A stretch of 64,000 nt of DNA from Bacteroidota bacterium (GCA_023450085.1 JAEXHI010000030.1:372001-436000); one strand, 5' to 3'. Positions 44,630 to 53,105 are shown, counted from the first letter of the stretch. Notes: generated by a model not told the origin, from the sequence alone. Made by a program: numbers and translations.

Positions 44630-44685
44630 CGTCATTTCGACGATAGGAGAAATCTAGCAAATTGCATAGTCATTTTGCTAGATTT
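44630..44685. repeat. palindromic intergenic element, CGTCATTTCGACG type
   Basis: It begins CGTCATTTCGACG at 44630. AAATCTAGCAAA at 44650-44661 is repeated inverted at 44674-44685 with a 12-base loop. Its order CGTCATT-CGA-G-AAATCT parallels the element at 20430. Confidence 0.75.
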
Positions 44686-44754
44686 TACGATGTAGCTGCT
44701 TCGTGGTCTATTAACCCAAGTTCGATTAAAAACATGCTACGGCCAGCCTTTAAA

Positions 44755-44824
44755 GCTGATGCTGAAATAAATTCAGCATGACGAAGCGAAAATATACGTC
44801 TCCCTGAATTTATTTCAGGGTCGG
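44755..44824. repeat. pair of related hairpins (CTGAAATAAATTCAG core)
   Basis: ATGCTGAA (44759-44766) pairs with TTCAGCAT (44772-44779), and CCCTGAA (44802-44808) pairs with TTCAGGG (44814-44820). The two hairpins share the core CTGAAATAAATTCAG in opposite orientation. The first is followed by GACG, giving a CGTCAT end on the minus strand like the elements at 20430 and 44630. Confidence 0.75.
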
Positions 44825-44893
44825 GGGATTAAGAATACGCCAAATTCTTATAAATCACAAGTAAGCATCAGCTTCGTAAGCCTTTATATATTT

Positions 44894-44920
44894 AAGCCCA
44901 AACTAAACCTTGGGCTTTTC
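44894..44920. terminator. hairpin overlapping the stop codon of the small membrane protein
   Basis: AAGCCCAA (44894-44901) pairs with TTGGGCTT (44910-44917), followed on the plus strand by TTCTTTTT. It could end transcripts from both sides. It contains the stop codon of the minus-strand gene at 44903. Confidence 0.5.
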
Positions 44921-45166
44921 TTTTTCCCTTCTTTCCCTAACATGGTCGGCCAGTTGGTAGCCCTTTTTCTCCTCATTGGCTTCTTTAGGTTTTTTGCTAT
45001 CAATCACCAATAAAACAACCAATGAAATAATAGGAATGAGAAAGGAAATGAAGAACCAAAACCAGAAACTTTTGCCAATACTGTGCGCATAAACACCAGC
45101 CACTATTTGTGGAATCATCAGAAAACAAAAAAGTAGTATCTCTGGCATGGCAATGGAATTGACCAT
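44903..45166 (-). CDS. small two-helix membrane protein, unknown function
   Basis: 87 residues if started at the ATG at 45166 (81 from the ATG at 45148). The open frame extends to 45277, but that part overlaps the methyltransferase gene. Two membrane helices (about 7-27 and 35-58) are followed by a highly charged C-terminal tail ending RREKEKPKV. It resembles short inner-membrane proteins of the phospholipase-D-nuclease-N type in layout only. It follows the methyltransferase gene on the same strand by 16 bases. Confidence 0.65.
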   Translation of the reverse strand: MVNSIAMPEILLFCFLMIPQIVAGVYAHSIGKSFWFWFFISFLIPIISLVVLLVIDSKKPKEANEEKKGYQLADHVRERREKEKPKV

Positions 45167-45182
45167 AGCAAAGATAATTACA

Positions 45183-46085
45183 TTATTGGTAAGGGTTGCT
45201 AGGGATTTTGATGATTCGATAACCCGTACGTTTAAGGTCTTTAAGCGCATTGTCATCAGGTACCGTTTTAAAAACAATAGCGCATAATACTTGAGCGGGA
45301 ATAATGCCTGTTTTTGATAAGAAATCTCGTAATTGCTTTTTGAATTTGATGGACAAGAACTTGAAACTTCTTTTATTGACTAGAACTTCGTTTGCTCCTT
45401 CAAAATAAAAATTAGGGTTCAGCTTTTTAAAGGCAACCATGGGCAGGTTAAGGCCTGCGGTAAACTTCTCTAGCTCTCTTTCTGCTATTTTGTAAACAAA
45501 GTTGCCTACAGGTTCGTAAGAAAAACGGTTTTTCCATAACTTTTGGCTTAATTGGTCGCTGAAACTATAGATGATATTCATTAAGCCTAATAAAAAAGGC
45601 ATTTTGAGTATTGGATCTTGCGGTTCCATTAAAATAAAACCTCTTTTAGCCACGCGGGCCATTTCATATAAAGCTGCGTAGGGCCTTGGAAAATGATGAT
45701 AAGATTCTTTGCACAAAATGTAATCGATGGCGTCATCGGGATAGGTTAAAGCTTCGGCATTTTGTAGGGAGAAATCGGTGATCACCTCTTGATCTTTTGC
45801 TATCGTCAAAAAGTCAGTGTTAAGGTCACTTGCGATAGCCTTGTTGCCCGCTTGTAGAATGTACTGTGCATCAAAGCCGTAGGCATCGCCAAGCGTAAGC
45901 CATGTACTGTTTTTATCATTGAGCAACGGATTTATACTTTTGAAGAAGATTTCTTGCAGCCACTTGCCAATAGTAACTTGCTTGGTATTCAAATGGTTTT
46001 TAAGGTAAGTTGCTTTGGATTCCTCGGTAGGGAATTTTTGGTTGTACCATTGGCTGTGCTTTTCGTAACTATCTAAATTAAACAT
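45183..46085 (-). CDS. class I SAM-dependent methyltransferase
   Basis: 300 residues. A SAM-binding motif I variant in WLTLGDAYGFDAQYIL, an acidic residue in KAIASDLNTDF, and a motif IV/V region DYILCKESYHHFPRPYAALYEMARVAKRGFILMEP mark the Methyltransf_11/25 Rossmann fold. An extra helical C-terminal part (about 185-300) may bind the acceptor. The acceptor is unknown. No clear pathway neighbours. Confidence 0.87.
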   Translation of the reverse strand: MFNLDSYEKHSQWYNQKFPTEESKATYLKNHLNTKQVTIGKWLQEIFFKSINPLLNDKNSTWLTLGDAYGFDAQYILQAGNKAIASDLNTDFLTIAKDQEVITDFSLQNAEALTYPDDAIDYILCKESYHHFPRPYAALYEMARVAKRGFILMEPQDPILKMPFLLGLMNIIYSFSDQLSQKLWKNRFSYEPVGNFVYKIAERELEKFTAGLNLPMVAFKKLNPNFYFEGANEVLVNKRSFKFLSIKFKKQLRDFLSKTGIIPAQVLCAIVFKTVPDDNALKDLKRTGYRIIKIPSNPYQ

Positions 46086-46224
46086 GGGCTTTTTTGGATA
46101 TTTACGGGCTAAAACCTAGAGATGTTGGGTAGAAAAAAATAAAAAAAATCTTCCCAACGTTTAGTTGGTACGGTACGTAATAGTGAATAGGGATTGATGT
46201 ATAAACAAGGATTTACATATTTGA

Positions 46225-46818
46225 ATGAGCGATTTGGATAAGGAGACAACAGCATTGGTTAAAGCTTGTGCTGAAGGGCATCGCCTATCACAGGAACGCT
46301 TGTACAAGCTATTTTATGCAGAGATGTTACGTACCTGTATCCGATATGTGAAAACAGACGATTTGGCGAGAGAGGCCTTGAATACTGCTTTTTTGAAAAT
46401 CTTTCAACACCTCCATACTTATGATGCATTTAAAGGTACACTAGAAGCGTGGATGCGAACCATTATGATTAGAACATGCATTGACCTGAATAGAAAAGAA
46501 TGCAAGTTTGAAGCCGCTGTTTTAGCGGATGATTTTACCCATGAACAAGCTTTTGTAGCTCCCGAAATTTTAGATAAACTGTATGCCCAAGACCTCATCA
46601 GGTTAATTAGGCACTTGCCTTATGCTACTCAATTGGTTTTTAACCTTTCTGTGATTGATGGTTATTCTCATAAAGAAATTGCTGATAAGCTGGAAATAGG
46701 TGAAGCCACCTCTAGATGGCATCTCTCTGAAGGAAAAAAGCAGCTTCGGAAATTATTGCTTCCCTATACAAAAAATAGCATTTGTCACCATACTGAAAAC
46801 AAAGGAGAGAAAAAATGA
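46225..46818 (+). CDS. ECF-type RNA polymerase sigma factor
   Basis: 197 residues: sigma-70 region 2 (about 20-90, including TAFLKIFQHLHTYDAFKGTLEAWMRTIMIR) and region 4 (about 128-180, IDGYSHKEIADKLEIGEATSRWHLSEGKKQLRKLL). There is no region 3, as usual for ECF sigma factors. Its stop overlaps the start of the next gene (ATGA), so both are made together. The partner has the layout of a membrane-spanning anti-sigma factor. Confidence 0.93.
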   Translation: MSDLDKETTALVKACAEGHRLSQERLYKLFYAEMLRTCIRYVKTDDLAREALNTAFLKIFQHLHTYDAFKGTLEAWMRTIMIRTCIDLNRKECKFEAAVLADDFTHEQAFVAPEILDKLYAQDLIRLIRHLPYATQLVFNLSVIDGYSHKEIADKLEIGEATSRWHLSEGKKQLRKLLLPYTKNSICHHTENKGEKK

Positions 46819-48215
46819 GAAAGTCGGTATGGTATGATAAACTTTGGCAAAAGAAAATGGCCGAGCTTCCAGTCAACGACGACTTGGATGCTGCATGGCA
46901 GCAAATGAATCATTTGTTGGATGAACAATTTGTGTCAAACAGCGGCCAAGAATTCCCTATTCCTAAAAGTGGTTTATTTACACAGCTTGCTCAAATCATT
47001 AAACTGATTCTTCCCGTAGTGTTGGTTGCGGGTGGGGTTTACTTTGCTTTTTATCAAAAGCCAAAAGCTATAACGCAGAAAAAAGAGACAGAACAAGCGC
47101 TAATTAAAGTATCGAAAGAACGACAACAGACGTTAGAAAACTTGGTCGTTGTCGACACATCTATATTTATTTCTTCTGAAAGGACAGCTAAAGAGAGGGT
47201 TGTTGAACAAGGAAACTCATCCTCAAAAAATAATTTACAGGAAACATCTTTCACCTCCCAAATTGATGGCCAAAAAACAGAAAATTTAAAGAGAGGAATG
47301 GTTGCTGTTAGCTCTTTAGATAAATCTGAAATGCAAGTCAGAATTGGCGTAGTTACATCCGCCAAAGAAAGGTCGCTTCATCCTTTAAAAAGTATGGTTG
47401 GCTTAGGAGCATATCAGCCGATAGCAACTTCATTGAAATGGAAGTATAAAGAACAGTTGGCAAAGAGTCAAAAAAGTCTAAAGCCAATAGTAGTCTTATC
47501 ACAACGTAAGCAAAGACGTTTGAGAAGGGCTTTTGTTAGGGATTCGATAAGAAAAGTAAAGGAGGCGAACCAATTGCAGGTGTCCAACTTAAAGCTAATG
47601 CAGGCAAAGCCGAGAAAGGAAAAATTAAAGGAATTGGTCATCCCTAAATTTAGTTTCGAACTACAGGGAGGACTAACACTTTCCAATCAAAATACCAACC
47701 CTTATTTAGGTCTCCAAAGCCAGTGGGCCTTAGCCAATAGGTGGTTGCTTGGTACGGGGATTCGTTTTACGCAGGCTAAAATTAACGGAGCATATGAGCA
47801 CCCGAGTTATAACACGGTTACTACAGGTATTCCTTTTCAAGTGCTTGATTCAAGGAAACAAACCAATTTGGTGCTCCCATTAAATATCAGTTATAGGCTC
47901 AATAAATTGGTTAGTTTAAAGACTGAAGCGAACTTGGCATTTGCTCTTGCGCAAAGTGGTGGCAGTAAAGTGGGGTATGTCGCCAATTATTTAGATACCG
48001 TTTTCCACAGCAAGCAAATTCAGCAGGCTTTGTCTGAAACGAGTGTTAACAAACTACATTTTAATATTGGGGGCGGAGTCAATATTCAGCTCAAGCGATT
48101 TAACATCGAAGCCATGTATTTCTATCAGCCAAACCCTTATCGGGTCAGTAGCGATTTGGGTAGTTACCAGCAACGTTATCGAGGTTTTAGTATTGGTTTG
48201 GGCTATCGCTTTTAG
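46815..48215 (+). CDS. putative dual-membrane anti-sigma factor: inner-membrane helix, long linker, outer-membrane barrel
   Basis: 466 residues in three parts. Residues 1-58 are cytoplasmic and helical (WQKKMAELPVNDDLDAAWQQM), as expected for an anti-sigma domain. One membrane helix spans about 60-80. Residues 81-276 are a long, Lys/Ser/Gln-rich linker with basic patches (RKQRRLRRAFVRDSIRK). Residues 278-466 are amphipathic beta strands ending in a terminal Phe (GFSIGLGYRF), as in outer-membrane beta-barrels of about eight strands. This matches the Dma/Das architecture reported for Bacteroides (dual membrane-spanning anti-sigma with its sigma). Function is inferred from layout and from coupling to the ECF gene. 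Confidence 0.82.
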   Translation: MRKSVWYDKLWQKKMAELPVNDDLDAAWQQMNHLLDEQFVSNSGQEFPIPKSGLFTQLAQIIKLILPVVLVAGGVYFAFYQKPKAITQKKETEQALIKVSKERQQTLENLVVVDTSIFISSERTAKERVVEQGNSSSKNNLQETSFTSQIDGQKTENLKRGMVAVSSLDKSEMQVRIGVVTSAKERSLHPLKSMVGLGAYQPIATSLKWKYKEQLAKSQKSLKPIVVLSQRKQRRLRRAFVRDSIRKVKEANQLQVSNLKLMQAKPRKEKLKELVIPKFSFELQGGLTLSNQNTNPYLGLQSQWALANRWLLGTGIRFTQAKINGAYEHPSYNTVTTGIPFQVLDSRKQTNLVLPLNISYRLNKLVSLKTEANLAFALAQSGGSKVGYVANYLDTVFHSKQIQQALSETSVNKLHFNIGGGVNIQLKRFNIEAMYFYQPNPYRVSSDLGSYQQRYRGFSIGLGYRF

Positions 48216-48219
48216 CCAA

Positions 48220-48624
48220 TTATTTCTCCTTTACAGCAGCAACCATTTTTTCGGTTACCAGTTGCGTGTTTTTATTGCCAAAAGAATTGCGGATATAGTT
48301 CATTACATCTGCAATTTCATCATCAGCAAAGCCCGACGGCGGCATTGCATTGTTATAGGTTACCCCATTTACCACTACTTTGCCGTTCATGCCGAATTTA
48401 ATAGAATGAATAGACTTTTCGGGGTATTTCAGTAAGAAATCGGATTTAGCCAATGGCGGGAAAGTACCCTTTACGCCTTGTCCATTGGCCAAATGACAGG
48501 TCACACAGCTTTCCATATAAAGCTCTTTGCCTCGTTCAATGCTTTGGTTTAAATCGTCTTGGGCATTCAATGAAAAAATAGCGGCATAGGTTAGCCCACA
48601 GCCAATAAAGGTCAATAACTTCAT
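48220..48624 (-). CDS. periplasmic c-type cytochrome
   Basis: 134 residues: signal peptide (about 1-22, ending LNAQ) and a mono-haem domain with CVTCH at about 40-44 and an axial-ligand Met in NNAMPPSGF near residue 105. It starts 2 bases after the stop of the sugar dehydrogenase gene and is thus its likely electron acceptor in the periplasm. It is convergent with the anti-sigma gene, 4 bases apart. Confidence 0.92.
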   Translation of the reverse strand: MKLLTFIGCGLTYAAIFSLNAQDDLNQSIERGKELYMESCVTCHLANGQGVKGTFPPLAKSDFLLKYPEKSIHSIKFGMNGKVVVNGVTYNNAMPPSGFADDEIADVMNYIRNSFGNKNTQLVTEKMVAAVKEK

Positions 48625-48626
48625 GC

Positions 48627-49808
48627 TTATGCTTTAGGACTTATTTTGACAATAGAACCTGTATTTTCCACCACTACATAGATGTTGCCATCAGGGCCTT
48701 GTTTTACGTCTCTCACCCTGCCTATCTTATCAAAAATGACTTCTTTTTTAACCACTTTGTTGCCTTTAATGGTTAAATGTTCCAAGTTCATAAACTTTAA
48801 AGAGCCTACCAGCAAATCGCCATTCCACTCTTTAAATTTCGGACTATTTACAAAGGTCATTCCGCAGGGAGCAATAGAAGGTTTCCAATAAATTACAGGT
48901 TGTTCCATACCTGGTGCTTCAGTTTTATCAGAAATGATGGAATTATCATAATCAATTCCGTAAGTGATTAATGGCCAGCCGTAGTTTTTCCCTTTTTCTA
49001 CAATATTTAGCTCATCGCCACCTTGAGGACCATGCTCATGTTCCCAAATGGTACCTGTAGTAGGATGCATGACCAAACCTTGCGGATTTCTATGTCCGTA
49101 GCTCCATATTTCAGGTAAGGCATCTTTTGTTTTTACGAAAGGATTGTCACTAGGAATTTTTCCGTCTTCATGCAGACGTACCATTTTTCCCTGTGCTTTA
49201 CTTAAATTTTGGGCATTTTCCTTTTGTCCACGTTCGCCCAATGAAAGGAAAACATAACCTTTATTGTCGAATAAAATTTTGCCCCCAAAGTGTACGCCAC
49301 CTCTTACATTAGGGCTGGCTTTATATAAATGCTCAATATTGGTCAGTTGGTATCCGTCTAGTTTTGCACGCATTAATGCGGTGTTGGCCCCATTATCCTC
49401 ACCGGCTTCTCCCTCTTTTTTAGGAGAAGAATAGCTGATGTAAATCCAGCCGTTTTCTTTGTAGTTGGGGTGAAGTACAATATCTAATAAGCCACCTTGT
49501 CCACGATAATACACTTTTGGAATGCCAGTAATTTCTTGTGGGTCTAGCGTACCCCCTTTTACTATTCTCAATTTTCCACCTCTTTCGGTAACCAGTACTC
49601 GGCCATCAGGTAAAAAAGCCATCGCCCATGGCATAGTCAAACCAGTTACAATTGTTTCAGATTTGAGGTTTTTTTCGCTAAGCTCGGCGTCATTTGAACT
49701 AACGTTGCAATAGCTCATTAATAAGGCAGAAGCCAATAAAGCTACTGGTAAAAGAAAAAACTTGAAAGACTGCTTAATCATCGAAAATTGAGACTTCATA
49801 AAGGACAT
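48627..49808 (-). CDS. PQQ-dependent sugar dehydrogenase family protein
   Basis: 393 residues. A hydrophobic signal segment (about 13-35) ends near a Cys (LMSYC), so it may be a lipoprotein, although the Tyr before the Cys is unusual for a lipobox. The rest is a six-bladed GSDH/NHL-type propeller (MPWAMAFLPDGRVLVTERGGKL, HFGGKILFDNKGYVFLSLGERGQKE, YGHRNPQGLVMHP, EHEHGPQGGDELN) as in soluble aldose sugar dehydrogenase. It oxidises sugars in the periplasm and passes electrons to the cytochrome c encoded directly downstream. PQQ synthesis genes are not in the window. Confidence 0.9.
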   Translation of the reverse strand: MSFMKSQFSMIKQSFKFFLLPVALLASALLMSYCNVSSNDAELSEKNLKSETIVTGLTMPWAMAFLPDGRVLVTERGGKLRIVKGGTLDPQEITGIPKVYYRGQGGLLDIVLHPNYKENGWIYISYSSPKKEGEAGEDNGANTALMRAKLDGYQLTNIEHLYKASPNVRGGVHFGGKILFDNKGYVFLSLGERGQKENAQNLSKAQGKMVRLHEDGKIPSDNPFVKTKDALPEIWSYGHRNPQGLVMHPTTGTIWEHEHGPQGGDELNIVEKGKNYGWPLITYGIDYDNSIISDKTEAPGMEQPVIYWKPSIAPCGMTFVNSPKFKEWNGDLLVGSLKFMNLEHLTIKGNKVVKKEVIFDKIGRVRDVKQGPDGNIYVVVENTGSIVKISPKA

Positions 49809-49928
49809 TTTTTCCTAAAGATATTAAAATAGTATTGACTTGTAAGCATGTAAAAAGAGCTTTACAAAAGAAGTTCTTTAAAAAGAAAGGGTTAACTAGT
49901 ATTAGTCAACCCTTTGGTTCATTTTTAA

Positions 49929-50102
49929 TTATTGTCCGCGTTTGCGTTCATTATCTCTGTTAGAGGTTTGGTCTGAACGTTGACCGCCAGCGTTGGTAAT
50001 GCCTATTTTCTTTTTGTCCAACTTTACATCGTAATGTGCCCTGTCAGCAATGGTGCTACCATGAACACGGCTATTATTTTTTGGAAGATTAGTGCCTTTC
50101 AT
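49929..50102 (-). CDS. 57-residue basic small protein
   Basis: ATG at 50100-50102 to a TAA at 49929-49931. 57 residues, polar and basic, with Asn/Arg/Gly-rich ends (start MKGTNLPKNNSRVHG; end SNRDNERKRGQ), no membrane helix and no Cys. It is isolated: 120 bases downstream of it lies the sugar dehydrogenase start, and 82 bases upstream a terminator. The start, the coherent codon use and the position between complete flanking genes support a real gene. It is predicted disordered; function unknown. Confidence 0.72.
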   Translation of the reverse strand: MKGTNLPKNNSRVHGSTIADRAHYDVKLDKKKIGITNAGGQRSDQTSNRDNERKRGQ

Positions 50103-50183
50103 AATTTCTAAATTTTACGTTGATTAAAACATTGGTTGTAGAAATAACCTGTAAATGCTGGCTTTAGTTTTAGAAAAAACAAA

Positions 50184-50213
50184 AAGCCCATCCACTAGAA
50201 ATGGATGGGCTTT
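50184..50213 (-). terminator. terminator of the PorT-like barrel gene
   Basis: On the minus strand a 10-bp stem AAGCCCATCC/GGATGGGCTT with a 7-base loop is followed by TTTTGTTTTTT. It begins about 28 bases after the barrel gene stop codon. Confidence 0.88.
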
Positions 50214-50239
50214 CGATTTATATAGAAATCGCAATGCGA

Positions 50240-50863
50240 TTAGAATTTTATTCCTAAACCTACTTGGAAGCCTTGGTTTTTAAATTCAGGAGTGGTAGTA
50301 GAACCATTTTCATTGTTTTTCTGGAAATCTATAGCATAACGGCCATAAATACCTACTTTGTTGCTCAAGTCAAACCTTGCACCAATTACACCACCTAACA
50401 AACTCTTTTTAAAACGGTCAGATTCGTCCTCCACTACTTTTTGCTCTGCGCTAGTAAAACCATTTTCGAATTTATTGTTGGTAGATAATAGGAAAGATAC
50501 CTGTGGACCCGCCACTACATTAAAGCCTTCCGCCAATTTGATGCTCGCTAAAATAGGCACGTCGATAAAGTGGGTAGTTTGTGTAAACTTGCCAAAAGTA
50601 GATTCTAACTTGTAACCTTTGGTTGAGTAAAGTAACTCGGGAGTAAAGGCCAAGTTTTCCAACAATTTGATGTCTAAAGTTGCCCCTACATGGTAACCTA
50701 CCAAGTAATCTGTTTTAAAATTATTATTGCCGTCGTCTTTAATGATGTTTGAGAAACTGGCACCACCTTTAATACCAAGTCTAATAAAACTATCTGTTGA
50801 CTGAGCGTTTGCAGTAAGGCCAGTAACAAACAGGCCAAGTACCAGGATAACTATCTTTTTCAT
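50240..50863 (-). CDS. outer-membrane beta-barrel protein (PorT family)
   Basis: 207 residues from the ATG at 50863. The frame is open to 50971 but a -7 promoter box lies inside that extension, and the signal peptide starts at 50863 (MKKIVILVLGLFVTG, ending ANAQ). Mature part: eight-stranded-like barrel with the motif RLGIKGGASFSN at its start and a terminal Phe strand (GFQVGLGIKF). Small barrels of this family are abundant in Bacteroidota; the role is unknown. Confidence 0.88.
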   Translation of the reverse strand: MKKIVILVLGLFVTGLTANAQSTDSFIRLGIKGGASFSNIIKDDGNNNFKTDYLVGYHVGATLDIKLLENLAFTPELLYSTKGYKLESTFGKFTQTTHFIDVPILASIKLAEGFNVVAGPQVSFLLSTNNKFENGFTSAEQKVVEDESDRFKKSLLGGVIGARFDLSNKVGIYGRYAIDFQKNNENGSTTTPEFKNQGFQVGLGIKF

Positions 50864-50936
50864 TTCTTTTAATTTTAGTTCAATTGATGAAGAGGCTACG
50901 TTGCCTTTCGCCAAAACCTCTCTCAAATAAATGTGC

Positions 50937-50944
50937 CAAATGTA
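50937..50944 (-). promoter_or_regulatory. candidate -7 box of the PorT-like gene
   Basis: TACATTTG (minus strand) is an exact match to TAnnTTTG, 74 bases upstream of the preferred start codon. A -33 box is not clear. The rest of the 377-base divergent gap to the GH3 gene (50864-51240) shows only a small TACACC hairpin at 51106-51122. Confidence 0.4.
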
Positions 50945-51240
50945 TGAAGCGTACAAATCGGAGCGTACCAATCATCTTTAAAAAAGTGGATTAAATGGCA
51001 GATTTTTAAACGATTAAAAATTTTAAAACGGCTGTTGATGCAAAGGCTAAGGCCAAGTTAAGGTGTATCAAATTTAATACAATTGACTAGTTCGCTTAGG
51101 TTCGGGGTGTATTTTTTACACCTCTTTACAAAAATGTGCGACAATTTATTGGCAACAAGAAATGTATTCCGCATCTTTAAAGGATTTTCCGCAAGAAACA
51201 GCATTCTCGGAAAGCAACAACCAAAATTTTTAACACAAAA

Positions 51241-52947
51241 ATGAACAAGAAACTTATCTATGCATTGGGTGTGATTTCCTTAATTTCAATAGGGAAAGTC
51301 AGTGCACAACAACCATCTTACCTTGATTTACTTAAACAACAGCCGCATTGGGTTGATTCGGTATTTAATAAACTGAGCACCAAACAAAAAATAGCACAGT
51401 TGTTTTTCGTAAGGGCACATACCAATCTTAGTCAAGCTTATCAAGATTCTGTTGGTAAAGTAATCAAGAAGGAAAAGCTGGGCGGCGTAGTGTTTTTTCA
51501 GGGAGGACCAGTTAGGCAAGCTGTTCTAACCAATAAATATCAAGAGAAATCTAAAGTTCCTTTGCTGATTGCATCAGATGGTGAATGGGGTTTGGGCATG
51601 CGATTAGACAGTACAATTTCTTATCCATATCAAATGGCTTTAGGCGCCGTACAAAATAAAGAGCTTATTTATAAAATGGGTCTCGAGGTAGCCAAGGATT
51701 TTAAACGTATTGGGATGCACATGAATTTGGCACCTGATGTGGATGTGAATAACAATCCGAGAAATCCAGTAATCAACTTCCGTTCCTTTGGTGAAAATAA
51801 ATACAATGTAGCCGAAAAAAGTGCTGCTTATTTGAAAGGAATGCAAGAAGGTGGTTTATTAGTGAGTATTAAACACTTTCCTGGCCATGGTGATACCGAT
51901 GTAGATTCTCATTATGATTTGCCACAGCTTAAATTTAGTAAGGAGCGTTTGGATTCGTTGGAATTGTATCCGTTTAGAGAATTGATTAAACAAGGAGCGG
52001 CTGGTGTAATGATTGCCCACATGAACATTCCTTCCTTAGATCCTACGCCTAACATGCCTTCAACCCTTTCGCAACCTATTGTTACTGGATTGTTGAAAAA
52101 TGAATTGGGCTTTAAAGGCCTGATCATTTCAGATGCGATGGACATGAAAGGTGTAACCAAATTCTATAAAGATGGCGAAGCTGAAGTAATGGGACTAATT
52201 GCAGGAAACGATATTTTAGAGTTGGCCCATGATACTAAAGAAGCGGTTAAAAAAGTGAAGCAAGCCATTAAGGATGAGCGTATCACAATGGAGCGTATTG
52301 ATGAGAGCGTTAAGAAGGTGCTGACTGCTAAATATTGGGCAGGTCTGACTTCTAAACCTCATATTGATGAAAATAATATTACAGCAGAAGTCAATCGTCC
52401 AGAGAGCATGTCGCTGGTACAACAATTGGCTGATGCCAGCATGACTTTGTTGAAAAGCAGAGACGGTTTGGCTAGTTTAACTCCAAACAAAAGAACCGTG
52501 ATTGTTAATGTGGGTACTCCTCAAGCTACTTTATTCCAAACAGAAATATCCGGTGTTTATAAAAACTCAATCGCTTTTAATGTAGATAAAAATGCCAGCG
52601 CAACAGCTATTGCAGATATCTTGAAACAGATAAAAGGCGATGACCAGATTGTTTTGGCCATTGTAGATACGAGGTTACGTCCTGGGAATAATATTCCTTT
52701 AAATAAAGAGGTGAAGGATTTAATCACTTCGCTGTCTGCTAGAAACGCAATGGTGGCTTTCTTTGCCAACCCTTATAACTTGGCTAATTTGCCAGGGATT
52801 GAAATGGCAAGGTCGATTGTTGTGGCTTACCAAAAAGAAGATTTTATGCAAAAAGCAGCAGCGGCGGTATTCAATAAAAAATTAATGCCAACGGGCAAAT
52901 TACCGGTTACGGTAAATGCCATGTTTAAATATGGCGATGGCTTGTAA
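51241..52947 (+). CDS. glycoside hydrolase family 3, beta-N-acetylhexosaminidase (NagZ-like)
   Basis: 568 residues with a signal peptide (1-22, ending VSAQ). The TIM barrel contains the NagZ signature KHFPGHGDTD (211-220) with the following H224, and the nucleophile Asp is D298 in LIISDAMDMKG. This Asp-His arrangement is typical of GH3 N-acetylglucosaminidases acting on peptidoglycan fragments. A C-terminal alpha/beta domain (about 400-568) is present; the serine-hydrolase fusion seen in longer Bacteroidota homologues is absent. Periplasmic. Confidence 0.9.
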   Translation: MNKKLIYALGVISLISIGKVSAQQPSYLDLLKQQPHWVDSVFNKLSTKQKIAQLFFVRAHTNLSQAYQDSVGKVIKKEKLGGVVFFQGGPVRQAVLTNKYQEKSKVPLLIASDGEWGLGMRLDSTISYPYQMALGAVQNKELIYKMGLEVAKDFKRIGMHMNLAPDVDVNNNPRNPVINFRSFGENKYNVAEKSAAYLKGMQEGGLLVSIKHFPGHGDTDVDSHYDLPQLKFSKERLDSLELYPFRELIKQGAAGVMIAHMNIPSLDPTPNMPSTLSQPIVTGLLKNELGFKGLIISDAMDMKGVTKFYKDGEAEVMGLIAGNDILELAHDTKEAVKKVKQAIKDERITMERIDESVKKVLTAKYWAGLTSKPHIDENNITAEVNRPESMSLVQQLADASMTLLKSRDGLASLTPNKRTVIVNVGTPQATLFQTEISGVYKNSIAFNVDKNASATAIADILKQIKGDDQIVLAIVDTRLRPGNNIPLNKEVKDLITSLSARNAMVAFFANPYNLANLPGIEMARSIVVAYQKEDFMQKAAAAVFNKKLMPTGKLPVTVNAMFKYGDGL

Positions 52948-52965
52948 AACTTGCTAAGAAATAGA

Positions 52966-52996
52966 AAGCGTTCAGTTCAACTGGACGCTTTTTTTG
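52966..52996 (+). terminator. terminator of the GH3 gene
   Basis: AGCGTTCAGTT pairs with AACTGGACGCT (one G:U) and is followed by seven T. It starts about 18 bases after the GH3 stop codon. Confidence 0.82.
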
Positions 52997-53032
52997 TTTT
53001 TGAAGCGCAATGTAGGTATTGCTATGGTCGGC

Positions 53033-53105
53033 AATCCCGCTTTCTCTTCAAGTCCGCACGCCCCGCTCATTAGCGAGCCGCTTGCGGGCTTTCCTTTCAA
53101 TCGGG
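53033..53105. repeat. GC-rich double-hairpin intergenic sequence
   Basis: A GC-rich block unlike its AT-rich surroundings holds two hairpins (CGCT-CATT-AGCG and AGCC-GCTTGC-GGGCT) flanked by GCCCCG at 53063 and CGGGGC at 53102. It looks like a Bacteroidota intergenic repeat; copies elsewhere cannot be checked here. Confidence 0.5.

Noticed and set aside
44903..45277. Full 124-codon version of the small membrane protein
   Set aside because: Its first 37 codons overlap the methyltransferase coding sequence and lack membrane-protein character; starts at 45166 or 45148 give a coherent two-helix protein.
51241..52947. Polysaccharide utilisation locus around the GH3 gene
   Set aside because: No SusC/SusD pair, no other glycoside hydrolase and no hybrid regulator adjoin it; the NagZ motif points to peptidoglycan recycling.
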